Below, one piece after another: positions 42,720 through 51,992 of a DNA stretch of 64,000 nucleotides; within the stretch, counting starts at the first letter, position 1, and each line of letters begins with the position of its first letter. Both the position numbers and the translations under genes were made by a program. Under the pieces are notes generated by a model that saw nothing but the letters and a program-made list of their open reading frames with translations, made no database searches and was not told the origin of the DNA. The DNA comes from Brevibacterium atlanticum (GTDB lineage: Bacteria; Actinomycetota; Actinomycetes; Actinomycetales; Brevibacteriaceae), in assembly GCF_011617245.1 (NCBI RefSeq), contig NZ_CP050152.1:3338503-3402502 (forward strand), written 5' to 3'.

Positions 42720-43679
42720 AATAAGGGAGGGTTCGGCGTCGGAGCGGGCGACGACCTCGCGGCGGGCGACGCGAGCGGCCAGGCGGGCCTCGCCCCACTT
42801 GATGAACCCGACGCCGCCGAGGATGAACACTCCGCCGAAGAGCTGGATCGGTGCGGGCATCTCGAAGAGCACGAGCCAGGCGACGATGACCGAGAACGGC
42901 ACCTCGACGAGGTTGACGAAGGATCCGACGGTCGCCCCGACGTAGCGCAGACCGAGGATGCCGGTGATGTAGGCGCCGACGGTGAAGCCGATGATCATCG
43001 CCATCGGCACGATCCACGACATCGACACTCCGCCGAAGTCCACGTCGGCGGCCACCGCGCCCCACGGCATGACGCCGATGAGCACGATGAGCGACATCGC
43101 CAGCGCCCCGATGCCCATTCCCAGCCCGGTCAGGGCGACCGGCGGGATCGTGATCGTGTCCTTCGCCGAGACGAGGAAGTAACTGGCCAGGCACACCGCT
43201 GCGGCCATTGCCATGACCACGCCGAAGATGCTGATCGACGATCCGCGGAGGTTGAGCACGAGCATGAGTCCGATCATCGAGACCACGACCCCGATGAACG
43301 TCACCGTCGCCGGCCTGGTCCGTGTGCGCGCCCAGATCCAGAACACGATGAGCATCGGCGCGGTCATCTCGAGCAGCAGTGCCACGGCTACGGTGAGGTG
43401 TTCGACGGCGACGAAGTAGAACCCCTGCACGCCGGCCATCGAGACCAGCCCGTAGGTGACGACGGTGCGCCAATGAGTGAGGACCTCGCCCCAGCGTCCG
43501 TGCAGAGCGATGAGGGTGGGGATGAGGAGCAGCACCGCTGATCCGGCCAGTCGGATGAGCACGACCGCGCCCGGCGTCCACCCGATCGCGTACATCGTCT
43601 TCGCGATCGGCCCCGACACCGCGAAGAAGAACGCGGAGGCAAGGGTGAGCAGGAACCCCAGAACGACGGTGCGACTCAT
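42711..43679 (-). CDS. EamA/DMT-family transporter
   Basis: A 322-residue integral membrane protein with ten hydrophobic helices in two homologous EamA halves (about 5-145 and 155-290). AGGAGG lies 6 nt before the ATG. Its last residues (EPSLITT) and stop run into the palindrome P3. Divergent from the CGNR regulator with a 241-nt gap. Substrate unknown; export of amino acids or metabolites is typical. Confidence 0.88.
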   Translation of the reverse strand: MSRTVVLGFLLTLASAFFFAVSGPIAKTMYAIGWTPGAVVLIRLAGSAVLLLIPTLIALHGRWGEVLTHWRTVVTYGLVSMAGVQGFYFVAVEHLTVAVALLLEMTAPMLIVFWIWARTRTRPATVTFIGVVVSMIGLMLVLNLRGSSISIFGVVMAMAAAVCLASYFLVSAKDTITIPPVALTGLGMGIGALAMSLIVLIGVMPWGAVAADVDFGGVSMSWIVPMAMIIGFTVGAYITGILGLRYVGATVGSFVNLVEVPFSVIVAWLVLFEMPAPIQLFGGVFILGGVGFIKWGEARLAARVARREVVARSDAEPSLITT

Positions 43680-43755
43680 GACTGACCTCCTGAAGTGGTG
43701 AAATGTGGGTGGGTTGGCCGGCGGAGGATCCCCGTTGAGGTGGCCCGACGCAGGT

Positions 43756-43775
43756 GATTCCCCTCGCCGAGGCGG
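43756..43775 (+). repeat. Dispersed 19-mer GATTCCCTCGCCGAGGYGG
   Basis: Reads GATTCCCCTCGCCGAGGCGG (one extra C). It lies in the divergent transporter/CGNR promoter region. Confidence 0.6.
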
Positions 43776-43883
43776 CTCGTCGTTCGGTTCTGCCGCATCG
43801 TGTCCTCCCCGTGGAGGTGTGGCTTCGCCGTTCGTCGCGTGGTTTCAGTATCGACTCCGGATCTGAAATGAGTCAAGTGCATT

Positions 43884-43923
43884 TTGGTACTTACATCTGT
43901 GTGGCAGTATGGTTCCCGACATG
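43884..43923 (+). promoter_or_regulatory. Promoter of the CGNR gene
   Basis: TTGGTA (43884-43889) and TATGGT (43908-43913), 18-nt spacing, then 7 nt to the ATG at 43921. A leaderless start is likely; the ATG at 43909 lies inside the -10. Confidence 0.55.
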
Positions 43924-44514
43924 GCTTTCATCTATGACATTCGCGCGAATCTCACGATGCTCGTCGACCTCCTCAACACCTCCGAGGTCGTCGCGAGGGA
44001 TGGCGACGAGCTGACGACGGCTGCGAAACTCCGCGAATTCGCGGCCCGGCACGACTTCTCGGGCCCACTGACAGCCACGAAGAGCGACGTCGAGGAGACC
44101 CTGCGACTGCGCGAACGATTCGCCTCAGCACTCGATGCGAGCATCCTCGCCGAGACCGATGATGAGGTGGAAGCAGCCACCTCGGCGGTCGTCGACGAGA
44201 TCAATCTCACACTCAGCGACTCCGGTTCTGTGCCGCAATTGGTCAAACACGACCACTGGGACTGGCATCTGCACGCCACGGGCTCCCAGGCGAGCCTGGC
44301 CGATCGCGTGGCCGCCGATGTCGCCCTCGTCCTCATCGACCTCATCCGCTCCGGCGACCTCGATCGCCTCGGCCGCTGCGCAGCCGAGGACTGCCGGGCC
44401 TATCTCGCCGACTTCAGCCGCAATCGCTCGAAGCGCTTCTGTGATACCGGCGGCTGCGCGAACCGCACCCACGTCGCAGCCTTCCGCGCCCGCCACGCCG
44501 AGACCGACCACTGA
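43921..44514 (+). CDS. CGNR zinc-finger (ABATE) regulator
   Basis: A 197-residue protein. The N-terminal ABATE-like ligand domain (about 1-130) is followed by a zinc finger with CAAEDCRAYLADFSRNRSKRFCDTGGCANRTHVAAFRARH: four Cys and the CxNR motif (here CANR, not CGNR). Such proteins are transcription regulators, often of the adjacent gene; the divergent EamA transporter is the obvious candidate. Start chosen from the promoter position. Confidence 0.85.
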   Translation: MAFIYDIRANLTMLVDLLNTSEVVARDGDELTTAAKLREFAARHDFSGPLTATKSDVEETLRLRERFASALDASILAETDDEVEAATSAVVDEINLTLSDSGSVPQLVKHDHWDWHLHATGSQASLADRVAADVALVLIDLIRSGDLDRLGRCAAEDCRAYLADFSRNRSKRFCDTGGCANRTHVAAFRARHAETDH

Positions 44515-44529
44515 CCCAAGGGGCCGACC

Positions 44530-45231
44530 ATGTCACTGCAGCCGCTGCGCCTCACCGGCGGGACGAAGTTCACTGCCGGTCTCGCCGGAATCCTCACGAT
44601 GACGAGCATGGCCGCCGGATGGGGTGTCACCGCGCTCATCTTCCTGCCCACCGGCCCCGGTGAGCCGCTGAGTTCGAAGCTCCTCTACCTCGCTCTCGCG
44701 CTCATCACTTCCGTCGCCTTCGTCGTCGTCAGCCAGCTGCTCGTGCGCGCATCCCTCGGTCGATTCCGCACCGGAGGCGGCCTCGCGCGCTTCTTCCGCT
44801 ATCAGTTAGGGGCTCTCGGGGTCGGAGGCGGGCTCGGCCTCGGCTTCCTCCCCGCAATGCTCGGCGCCGCTCCGGTCTGGTGGGTCGTGTCCATCACCGC
44901 CGGCATCGGCCTCATCACCGTCTCCGCCCTGGTTTTCCGTGGCGATCGACGCCGCCCGGTGACAGCGCCACCCCACCCCGGCATCGGTCTGGCCAGCGGT
45001 GTCGTCGTCGACTACTGGTCGGGCGCCCTCCCCCGCGGCGCTGCACCGAGCCTCGCAGTGATCCGCTTCGCCGACGAGGCCGGTCGCCCGCGGTTCGCTC
45101 GCCACCTCGTCAGACGGAACCCGACAACCCTCGGCACGATGGGGCAGGTCCAGTACGATCGCGGCCGACCGGAGAAGGTCCGGAGCTTCACCAATGGTCG
45201 TCCGCCCTTTGCCGAGCATCCACCTCAGTGA
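44530..45231 (+). CDS. Hypothetical membrane protein
   Basis: A 233-residue protein with about four hydrophobic segments in the first 140 residues (for example FTAGLAGILTMTSMAAGWGVTALIF and LLYLALALITSVAFVVVSQLLV), then a hydrophilic C-terminus with VVVDYWSGALPRGAAPSLAVIRFADEAGRPRFARHLV. It starts 15 nt after the CGNR stop and is likely co-transcribed. I do not recognise a family. Confidence 0.6.
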   Translation: MSLQPLRLTGGTKFTAGLAGILTMTSMAAGWGVTALIFLPTGPGEPLSSKLLYLALALITSVAFVVVSQLLVRASLGRFRTGGGLARFFRYQLGALGVGGGLGLGFLPAMLGAAPVWWVVSITAGIGLITVSALVFRGDRRRPVTAPPHPGIGLASGVVVDYWSGALPRGAAPSLAVIRFADEAGRPRFARHLVRRNPTTLGTMGQVQYDRGRPEKVRSFTNGRPPFAEHPPQ

Positions 45232-45272
45232 TACCGAGCCGAACCCACCACGCGCGGCCACCTCGGCGACCA

Positions 45273-45372
45273 TTCCTGAACCCAGCCTGATCGCAAGCGC
45301 ATTTTTCCCTGAAATCAGCCCTTCGTTCCTGAGAACGAATGCGCCGAATCGGACCTCAATCGACTTTCCTGA
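45273..45372 (+). promoter_or_regulatory. Repeated TTCCTGA motif upstream of the response regulator
   Basis: TTCCTGA at 45273, 45326 and 45366, plus TTCCCTGA at 45305; the copies at 45326 and 45366 read TTCCTGAGA and are 40 nt apart. This could be a response-regulator site. The interval 45232-45452 has no gene. Confidence 0.3.
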
Positions 45373-45452
45373 GAGTTTTGCAGTGACCCAGTTCACATTG
45401 GCATTCAGCTGACTTCCAGTCCGCTCCCAGAAATGGCGCCCAGACTGGAGCC

Positions 45453-46211
45453 ATGACTACAGCACAGAACGATTCCGACATCGAAGCCACCCTGCTCGTT
45501 GTCGATGATGAGCCCAACATCCGCGAACTCCTGTCCACCAGTCTCCGCTTCGCCGGCTTCGACGTCGTCTCGGCCGCCAACGGTGCCGAGGCCCTGCGTC
45601 TGGCCGAGCAGACCGACGTCGACCTCCTCGTCCTCGACGTCATGCTGCCCGACATGGACGGCTTCACCGTCACCCGCCGTCTGCGCCAGATCGGCATGAA
45701 CGCTCCGGTCGTGTTCCTCACCGCCCGTGATGACACCTCGGACAAGATCACCGGGCTGACCGTCGGCGGCGATGACTATGTGACGAAGCCCTTCAGCCTC
45801 GAAGAGGTCGTCGCCCGCATCCGCGCCGTCCTCCGCCGCACGCACAGTCTCGAGGACGAGGAGAACGCCGTCATCGTGGCGGGCGACCTCGAACTCGACG
45901 ACGACACGCATGAGGTCCGCCGCTCCGGCATCCTCATCGACCTCTCCCCCACCGAGTTCAAGCTGCTGCGCTACCTCATGCTCAACACCAACCGGGTGCT
46001 GTCGAAGTCGCAGATCCTCGACCACGTGTGGGAATACGACTTCGGCGGCGACACCGGGATCGTCGAGTCCTACATCTCCTACCTGCGTCGCAAGATCGAC
46101 GTCACCCCGGAGACGGACGCCGCCGGCCACCCCGTCGAGATGGAGTGGACCCCGATGATCCAGACCAAGCGCGGGGTCGGCTACATGCTGCGCACACCGG
46201 AATCCAAGTAG
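45453..46211 (+). CDS. mprA: MprA-like OmpR-family response regulator
   Basis: A 252-residue two-domain regulator. Receiver about 12-127 with phosphoacceptor Asp62 (LLVLDVMLPDMDGF), acidic pair (VVDDE) and Lys in VTKPF; winged-helix DNA-binding domain about 145-245 (LSPTEFKLLRYLMLNTNRVLSKSQILDHVWEYDFGGDTGIVESYISYLRRKID). The gene order RR-HK-HtrA-type protease is that of mycobacterial mprA-mprB-pepD, which answers cell-envelope stress. GGAGCC precedes the ATG. The sensor starts 30 nt later. Confidence 0.85.
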   Translation: MTTAQNDSDIEATLLVVDDEPNIRELLSTSLRFAGFDVVSAANGAEALRLAEQTDVDLLVLDVMLPDMDGFTVTRRLRQIGMNAPVVFLTARDDTSDKITGLTVGGDDYVTKPFSLEEVVARIRAVLRRTHSLEDEENAVIVAGDLELDDDTHEVRRSGILIDLSPTEFKLLRYLMLNTNRVLSKSQILDHVWEYDFGGDTGIVESYISYLRRKIDVTPETDAAGHPVEMEWTPMIQTKRGVGYMLRTPESK

Positions 46212-46229
46212 TCGTCCAAGCAAGGGCGA

Positions 46230-46244
46230 TAGATTAGCTACGTG
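46230..46244 (+). promoter_or_regulatory. Internal -10 before the sensor kinase, leaderless
   Basis: TAGATT at 46230-46235, 6 nt before the GTG at 46242. Confidence 0.45.
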
Positions 46245-48071
46245 GCAAAAGAATCCCGTCCCTCCCGCCCCGGCTTCTGGGAAGAGTGGTCGCTGACCAC
46301 CAAGCTGCTGGCTATCATGATGCTCCTCATGCTGCTCGTCCTCACGGGGACGAGCGCATGGGTGTTGGAGAACCTTCGCGACAGTCTCGTCCAACGCACC
46401 GATGAGCGTCTCATCAGTGCCTCGGAGACCCTGGCCAAACAGGCCTATCGTGATGTATTCCAGCCCGCCGAGCTCCAGTCCGGGGACGATGCCGACGACA
46501 CCGAGGATGCTCCGTCGTCGACGACGATCGATTCGAATTCCTGGGACCAGCTCAAGAGCCTGTTGCCCGGAGGCTTCTATGTGCAGTTCTACAACACCGA
46601 CGGGGAACCGATCCGCGACCCCGTCGCCCCGGAGCCGCAGAACCAACCGATCCTGCCGAAGATCGATGAGAAGGAAGTCTATGCCCGCAGCGGCGAGCCC
46701 TTCACTGTAGCCGGAACGAACTCCCAGTGGCGGGCCCGGGCGATGAAGGTGAAGAACACCGACGTGCTCGTGTCCATCGCGGTGCCCTTCGACCGCGAGG
46801 TCGACAACATCAACGAACGCGCTCGCAACACGATGATCGGCATCGGCCTGCTGGCCCTGGCGATGGTCGCCGGCGTCGGCTATTGGGCGATCAACAATAC
46901 GTTCCGGCCCCTGCGCGACATCGAGAAGACCGCCTCGCGGATCGCCGCCGGCGACCTGTCCCAACGCGTGCCCAGCTATCCGCGCAACACCGAGCTCGGG
47001 CGTCTGTCGGCGGCCCTGAACACCATGCTCGGACGCATCGAGGACTCCTTCGACGGGCAGACGAGGTCGGAGAAGCGCATCCGCCAGTTCGTCTCCGACG
47101 CCTCGCACGAGCTGCGGACCCCGCTGGTGACGATCCGCGGCTATGCGGAGCTCTACCGGCAGGGGGCGATCACGAAGGAAGCGGACATCGGCAATGCCAT
47201 GGAGCGGATGGAGTCCGAAGCCAAGCGGATGGGCGTGCTCGTCGACGACCTCGTCGTCCTTGCCCGACTCGACGAGCAGCGTCCCGCAGAGATCGGTCCG
47301 ATCGACCTGCACAAGGTCGTCCGCGACGCCGCCGCCGATGCTGCCGCCCAGGCCCCAGATCGTGACATCAGCTTCATCGGGCTCGACGGCGAGGACGCCC
47401 AGCCTGTGCCGATGATCCGCGGGTCCGAATCGAAGATCCGCCAGGTCATCGTCAACCTCGCCGGCAACGCCGTGCGCCACACCCCCGAGAACACGGCGAT
47501 CGAGTTCGCCGTCGGCGTCGTCGGAATGCCCGAGGACCCCGGCGCCGAATCTGCCGAGCCCGGCGAGGGCCGTGACCCGCAGGCGAAGGGTCAGAACGGT
47601 CGCACCGGGGCGAAGAACGGCGCGAAGGAGAAGTCCCGTGAGCGCGGTTTCGTCACCGGTGGGGTCCGCATCTTCCGCCGCGGCGACTCCGCCGGGAACG
47701 ATCAGGCCGACGCTCAGGAGCCTGCCGGCATCGTCCCCGACGTGACCGCGGCAGGTTCGATCACGGTCGATGACTCCCTGCGCGGGTTCCCCAATGGTCG
47801 TGTCCGTTTCGAGGTCAGGGACCACGGCGAGGGCATCGACCCCGAGGTGGTGCCGCGGATCTTCGAGCGCTTCTACCGTCTCGACGTCTCCCGGACCAGG
47901 GACACCGGCGGATCCGGGTTGGGTCTGTCGATCGTCAAGGCGATCGTGGAGAACCATCACGGCGCGATCTCCGTCCATGAAACCGAGGGCGGCGGTGCGA
48001 CGTTCCGCATCGATCTGCCCATCTCCGAAACCTCCGAGACCGCTGCGGACACACGAAAGGACGAGCGATGA
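46242..48071 (+). CDS. mprB: MprB-like sensor histidine kinase
   Basis: A 609-residue kinase. TM1 (about 21-40), extracytoplasmic sensor (about 45-195), TM2 (about 198-217), HAMP (to about 270), H-box with His289 (VSDASHELRTPLVTIRGY), N-box (KIRQVIVNLAGNAVRHTP), G boxes (DHGEGI, GGSGLGLSIVKA). An approximately 75-residue Gly/Lys/Arg-rich insertion sits in the ATPase domain between the N and G1 boxes. Overlaps the HtrA start by 4 nt (ATGA). Senses envelope stress by analogy with MprB. A -10 TAGATT lies 6 nt before the GTG start, so it may also be made from its own leaderless transcript. Confidence 0.88.
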   Translation: MAKESRPSRPGFWEEWSLTTKLLAIMMLLMLLVLTGTSAWVLENLRDSLVQRTDERLISASETLAKQAYRDVFQPAELQSGDDADDTEDAPSSTTIDSNSWDQLKSLLPGGFYVQFYNTDGEPIRDPVAPEPQNQPILPKIDEKEVYARSGEPFTVAGTNSQWRARAMKVKNTDVLVSIAVPFDREVDNINERARNTMIGIGLLALAMVAGVGYWAINNTFRPLRDIEKTASRIAAGDLSQRVPSYPRNTELGRLSAALNTMLGRIEDSFDGQTRSEKRIRQFVSDASHELRTPLVTIRGYAELYRQGAITKEADIGNAMERMESEAKRMGVLVDDLVVLARLDEQRPAEIGPIDLHKVVRDAAADAAAQAPDRDISFIGLDGEDAQPVPMIRGSESKIRQVIVNLAGNAVRHTPENTAIEFAVGVVGMPEDPGAESAEPGEGRDPQAKGQNGRTGAKNGAKEKSRERGFVTGGVRIFRRGDSAGNDQADAQEPAGIVPDVTAAGSITVDDSLRGFPNGRVRFEVRDHGEGIDPEVVPRIFERFYRLDVSRTRDTGGSGLGLSIVKAIVENHHGAISVHETEGGGATFRIDLPISETSETAADTRKDER

Positions 48072-50236
48072 GCGACAACATCAACCCCCAGGACCCGGGT
48101 GAGACGTCCCGCGGTCGAGGCCGGCACGGAGACGACGACCATCGCACCTTCCCGAATCAGGAGGACGGTCGTGGTTCCTTCGCTGACGGTCGCGACCCTT
48201 CGACCGATGCCCGCGAGGCCTCGCCCGAAGGCCGCCGCGGTCCGACGGGTGGGGGCTATCGCAGCCAGTCGCCCGAGGTTCCTCGCACCTTCCCCAACAC
48301 CTCACGTCCGCAGACGAACGGGCCGGCTCGCGTCAGCCCACCCGTCGCACCCCCCGAACGACGCCCCGACGCCGCCTCGTCGGCGCAGGGCGGATACCCG
48401 GGCCAGGACAGCCAGTCGGCTTCCGGACGGCCCACTCGGGCGCAGAACCCTGTGGACGGTTCCACCGGACACGGGGGCCAGGCAAGTCAGCAAGGGCAGC
48501 CGGGCCAGCAACAAGGTCAGACGGGCCAGCCGAGTCAGGTAGGCCAGTCGGGCCAGATCGGCCAGTCGAGCGGCCAACAGTCAGGATGGCCCGGGCAGCA
48601 GCAGACGCGACCACAGCAGGCACAGTCGCAGGCGAGCGGAGCTCGGGAGGGCCAGCCACAGCAGGACGGACTCCAGCAGGGTCAGCCTCAGCAGTCCTCG
48701 CCGTATCAGCCGAGTGGTCAGCAGAGAGACGTACAGTCCGGCGCTTCGCAGGGAGACGATGAGCCTCGCTCTCAGCCGGACGGGTATCGGCCGTATGCCG
48801 CCGGAGCCGCCGGCGCTGCAGGAGCGGGAGCCGGGTACACCTACGCGAATTCGCCCTACGGCTCACTGGACGCCCGCCAGCCTGGCTCCCAACAGCCTGG
48901 CGTACAGCACCCGGGCAACCAGCCCGGTGCTCAGCAACCGGGCACCGGCTCTCAGCAGATGTACGCCTCCGGCTCCTCTCCTTCGGGCATCGGATCTCAG
49001 CCGACCGCGGTGGGTTCCCAGACAGGTCCCGGCGGACCCGGAGCACCGGGCGGTCCGGGCGCCCCCGGAGAACCGGGAACCTTCGGCGCACCGGGATTCG
49101 GTCCCTACGGATCCGAACAGCCTCCTCGGCGAGAGAAGAAGGGTCCCGGTTGGGGAGCGACGATCGCGATCGCGGCCATTGCCGCCCTCCTCGGCGGTGG
49201 GCTCGCCTTCGGTGGGAACTATGCCCTATCGGCGCTGCAGGGCGAAGAGCCGCGCAAGGTCGCGGAGCAGACGATCGAAACACCGGACTGGACCCAGGTG
49301 GCAGAGGACACCTCGGGCAGTGTGATGTCGATCCAGGTCGGCACCAACGGTCAGGTCCAGGGCCTCGGTTCGGGCGCTCTCTATGACGATCAGGGCCACG
49401 TCATCACGAACAACCACGTCGTCGCACCCGCTGACACTCCCGGCGGAGAAATCTCCGTGACCATGAAGAACGGTGAGACGACGAAAGCCGACATCGTCGG
49501 CCGCGACCCCTCCACAGACATCGCCATCATCAAGCTTGAGCAGGTTCCCGATGAGGTCAAGCCGCTGACCGTGGGCGATTCGAAGAAGCTTACGGTGGGC
49601 GATCCGGTCATGGCATTGGGCAACCCGCTGGGCCTGGCCGACTCCGTGACAACGGGCATCGTGTCCGCACTCGACCGACCGGTGTCCACGGAGAACATCG
49701 GCGAGGACGCGAGCTCGCAGGAGAAGGAGATGACGATCACGAACGCCATCCAGACGGATGCGGCGATCAACCCGGGCAACTCCGGTGGCCCGCTCGTCAA
49801 CGGCAACGGCGAATTCATCGGAGTCAACTCCGCCGCCGCGTCGCTCAGCCAGGCCAGTGAGGGCGAGCAGTCCGGCTCGATCGGCATCGGCTTCGCGATC
49901 CCTGCCGATCAGGCGGTGATGATCGCCGATCAGCTCATCGCCAACGGCAAGGCCCTGCATCCGTTCCTCGGCATCACACTCACCGACGGACACATCAACA
50001 ACGGGGGCATCAGCAAGGGCAGCGCAAAGGTACAGTCCGTCGAGGGCGGTTCGCCTGCGGCCAAGGCCGGCATCAAGGACGGCGACGACATCGTCGAAAT
50101 CGGCGGAACCAAGGTGAACAACGCGATCGCGCTGCGCGCCCTCGTCCGGGCCCAGGCGGTGAACAAGCCTGTCGAGGTCACCCTGGTGCGCGGCAGGCAG
50201 GAGCAGAAGGTCGACGTCACGCTCGTGCTGAAATAG
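48068..50236 (+). CDS. pepD: PepD/HtrA-like membrane serine protease with PDZ domain
   Basis: A 722-residue protein. A long cytoplasmic Gln/Gly/Pro/Ser-rich N-terminus (about 1-355), TM (about 365-385), then a trypsin-like domain with His (NNHVVAP, about 448), Asp (DPSTDIAIIKL, about 483) and Ser (GNSGGPLV, about 571), and a C-terminal PDZ (about 625-715). All catalytic residues are present. The 360-residue disordered head is unusually long. Co-transcribed with mprAB (4-nt overlap). In mycobacteria PepD acts on the PspA homologue; here pspA lies 640 nt downstream. Confidence 0.88.
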   Translation: MSDNINPQDPGETSRGRGRHGDDDHRTFPNQEDGRGSFADGRDPSTDAREASPEGRRGPTGGGYRSQSPEVPRTFPNTSRPQTNGPARVSPPVAPPERRPDAASSAQGGYPGQDSQSASGRPTRAQNPVDGSTGHGGQASQQGQPGQQQGQTGQPSQVGQSGQIGQSSGQQSGWPGQQQTRPQQAQSQASGAREGQPQQDGLQQGQPQQSSPYQPSGQQRDVQSGASQGDDEPRSQPDGYRPYAAGAAGAAGAGAGYTYANSPYGSLDARQPGSQQPGVQHPGNQPGAQQPGTGSQQMYASGSSPSGIGSQPTAVGSQTGPGGPGAPGGPGAPGEPGTFGAPGFGPYGSEQPPRREKKGPGWGATIAIAAIAALLGGGLAFGGNYALSALQGEEPRKVAEQTIETPDWTQVAEDTSGSVMSIQVGTNGQVQGLGSGALYDDQGHVITNNHVVAPADTPGGEISVTMKNGETTKADIVGRDPSTDIAIIKLEQVPDEVKPLTVGDSKKLTVGDPVMALGNPLGLADSVTTGIVSALDRPVSTENIGEDASSQEKEMTITNAIQTDAAINPGNSGGPLVNGNGEFIGVNSAAASLSQASEGEQSGSIGIGFAIPADQAVMIADQLIANGKALHPFLGITLTDGHINNGGISKGSAKVQSVEGGSPAAKAGIKDGDDIVEIGGTKVNNAIALRALVRAQAVNKPVEVTLVRGRQEQKVDVTLVLK

Positions 50237-50420
50237 GCGCTCCCCGACTCCGACGTTCGAACCTGGGGACTCAGCCGCGACTTACTCGCACAGGGGGTGT
50301 GGACAGCCCAACGCCGTCCACACCCTCTGCCTCTGTCCTTGTGCCGTTTCCATGCAGACTCCGAGACTGGCGCCATCCCACCCGACCGCGGCGGGAGGTT
50401 TCCGACGAACAGGAGTGATC

Positions 50421-50708
50421 ATGAGTTTCGAAGTCGACGCCGAACGCGTCCAGTCCGCCGCCAGCACCGCAGCCGGAACATCACGCAATCTCGTCTCCGA
50501 GTCCGACACGATGATGCGCAACCTGCTCGCACTGCAGGAATGCTGGCGCGGAGCCGCAGCACAGAACTTCCAGGCCGTCATCAACCAGTGGAAGGATGCG
50601 CAGAGACAGCTCATCGAATCCCTCGACACGGTCCACGGGGCACTGACGACCGCGGCCCGGCAATACACCGAGGTCGAAGCCGCGAACTCGCGTCTCTTCG
50701 CACCCTGA
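50421..50708 (+). CDS. WXG100-family protein
   Basis: A 95-residue protein of two helices around the CWRG turn (W-x-G motif, residue about 44). AGGAG precedes the ATG at 50421; the longer frame from 50352 is unlikely. WXG100 proteins are type VII secretion substrates, but no type VII ATPase is in the window. It sits alone between pepD and pspA. Confidence 0.85.
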   Translation: MSFEVDAERVQSAASTAAGTSRNLVSESDTMMRNLLALQECWRGAAAQNFQAVINQWKDAQRQLIESLDTVHGALTTAARQYTEVEAANSRLFAP

Positions 50709-50876
50709 CGGGCAGTCGTCGGTCTCTTCGTTCTCGTATCCGGCGTCTGGCAAACTATCAGCCTTTCTCAGTAGACTTGGGAGCGATAGTTCGCGGCGGT
50801 GTTGGCCGAGAATCTCCGGACCGGAGTGGATCGGGTTGGCAACGTCGGGTCAAACCAATGCAGGAGTCGACTACGG

Positions 50877-51626
50877 ATGAGTATCTTCCAACGGATCGCG
50901 ACGATCTTCGGTGCCAAGGCCAACAAGGCCCTGGACAAGGCCGAGAACCCCAACGAAACCCTTGACTATTCGTACCAGAAACAGCTCGAGCTGCTGCAGA
51001 AGGTCCGCCGCGGTGTTGCCGATGTCGCCACCAGTCGCAAGCGTCTCGAGCTGCAGATCAACCAGCTCGAACAGCAGCAGAACAAGCTGTCCGGTCAGGC
51101 GCAGAAGGCCATGGAGATCGGTCGTGAGGATCTCGCTCGCGAAGCACTGACCCGCAAGTCCGGGCTCACCCAGCAGATCACCGATCTGCAGAGCCAGCAC
51201 GAAGGACTGCAGGGCGAAGAGCAGAAGCTCACCCTCGCCTCGCAGCGCCTCCAGGCCAAGGTCGATGCCTTCCGCACCAAGAAGGAGACCCTCAAGGCCA
51301 CCTACAACGCCGCCGACGCACAGACCAAGATCGGCGAAGCGTTCTCGGGCATCTCCGAAGAGCTCGGCGACGTCGGACTCGCCGTCCAGCGTGCCGAGGA
51401 CAAGACCGCTTCCCTGCAGGCACGTGCCGGTGCCGTCGACGAACTCCTCGCCTCCGGTGCCCTCGACGATGTCACGGGTACCCAGAAAGACGACATCACC
51501 GCACAGCTCGACTCCCTCTCCAGCGACAACGACGTGGAGATGGAACTGCAGCGGATGCGCGAGTCCCTGCCGGCCGGCTCCGAGAAGCAGGACCAGAAGT
51601 CGCTCGAAGGCGAGGATCAGCAATGA
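50877..51626 (+). CDS. pspA: Phage-shock protein A (PspA/IM30)
   Basis: A 249-residue, almost wholly alpha-helical coiled-coil protein (MSIFQRIATIFGAKANKALDKAENP start, then long heptads to about 215) that coats and stabilises damaged inner membrane and helps signal envelope stress. ATG at 50877 with AGGAG about 10 nt before. It overlaps pspAA by 4 nt (ATGA). First gene of pspA-pspAA-htpX-pspAB. Confidence 0.93.
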   Translation: MSIFQRIATIFGAKANKALDKAENPNETLDYSYQKQLELLQKVRRGVADVATSRKRLELQINQLEQQQNKLSGQAQKAMEIGREDLAREALTRKSGLTQQITDLQSQHEGLQGEEQKLTLASQRLQAKVDAFRTKKETLKATYNAADAQTKIGEAFSGISEELGDVGLAVQRAEDKTASLQARAGAVDELLASGALDDVTGTQKDDITAQLDSLSSDNDVEMELQRMRESLPAGSEKQDQKSLEGEDQQ

Positions 51627-51907
51627 TCATCCGCATCATGGGCGAAGGACAGTTCGACGTCGCCCACGTCGACCAGGACCTGCTGCAGAAGTATGACAAC
51701 CAGGTCGAGGACGCGGTGAACGCCGGGGACGAGGAAGCGGCCCGCACCGCGCTGAGCGGCCTGCATGAGTACGTCACGGCCAATGGCCAACCGGTCGCCG
51801 ATGACTACCTCGGCTCCTCCGATGTGGTCATCCCGTTCGTCGATGCCACCTTGGCCGAGATCGCCGAACTGCTCACGGGCGAGGGCTTCATCCCCGACCC
51901 GGCCTGA
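51623..51907 (+). CDS. pspAA: PspA-associated protein PspAA
   Basis: A 94-residue protein (MIIRIMGEGQFDVAHVDQDLLQKYDNQVEDAV...), the PspAA domain, always coupled to PspA in actinobacteria and archaea. Its ATG overlaps the pspA stop. Function not experimentally clear; probably a PspA partner. Confidence 0.88.
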   Translation: MIIRIMGEGQFDVAHVDQDLLQKYDNQVEDAVNAGDEEAARTALSGLHEYVTANGQPVADDYLGSSDVVIPFVDATLAEIAELLTGEGFIPDPA

Positions 51908-51992
51908 ATCCGAATACTGCAATGATCAACCCGGCCCATTGTCTTCGCTTGAGACGGTGGGCCGGTTCTGCCACACCCAGAGAGGAACGGCG

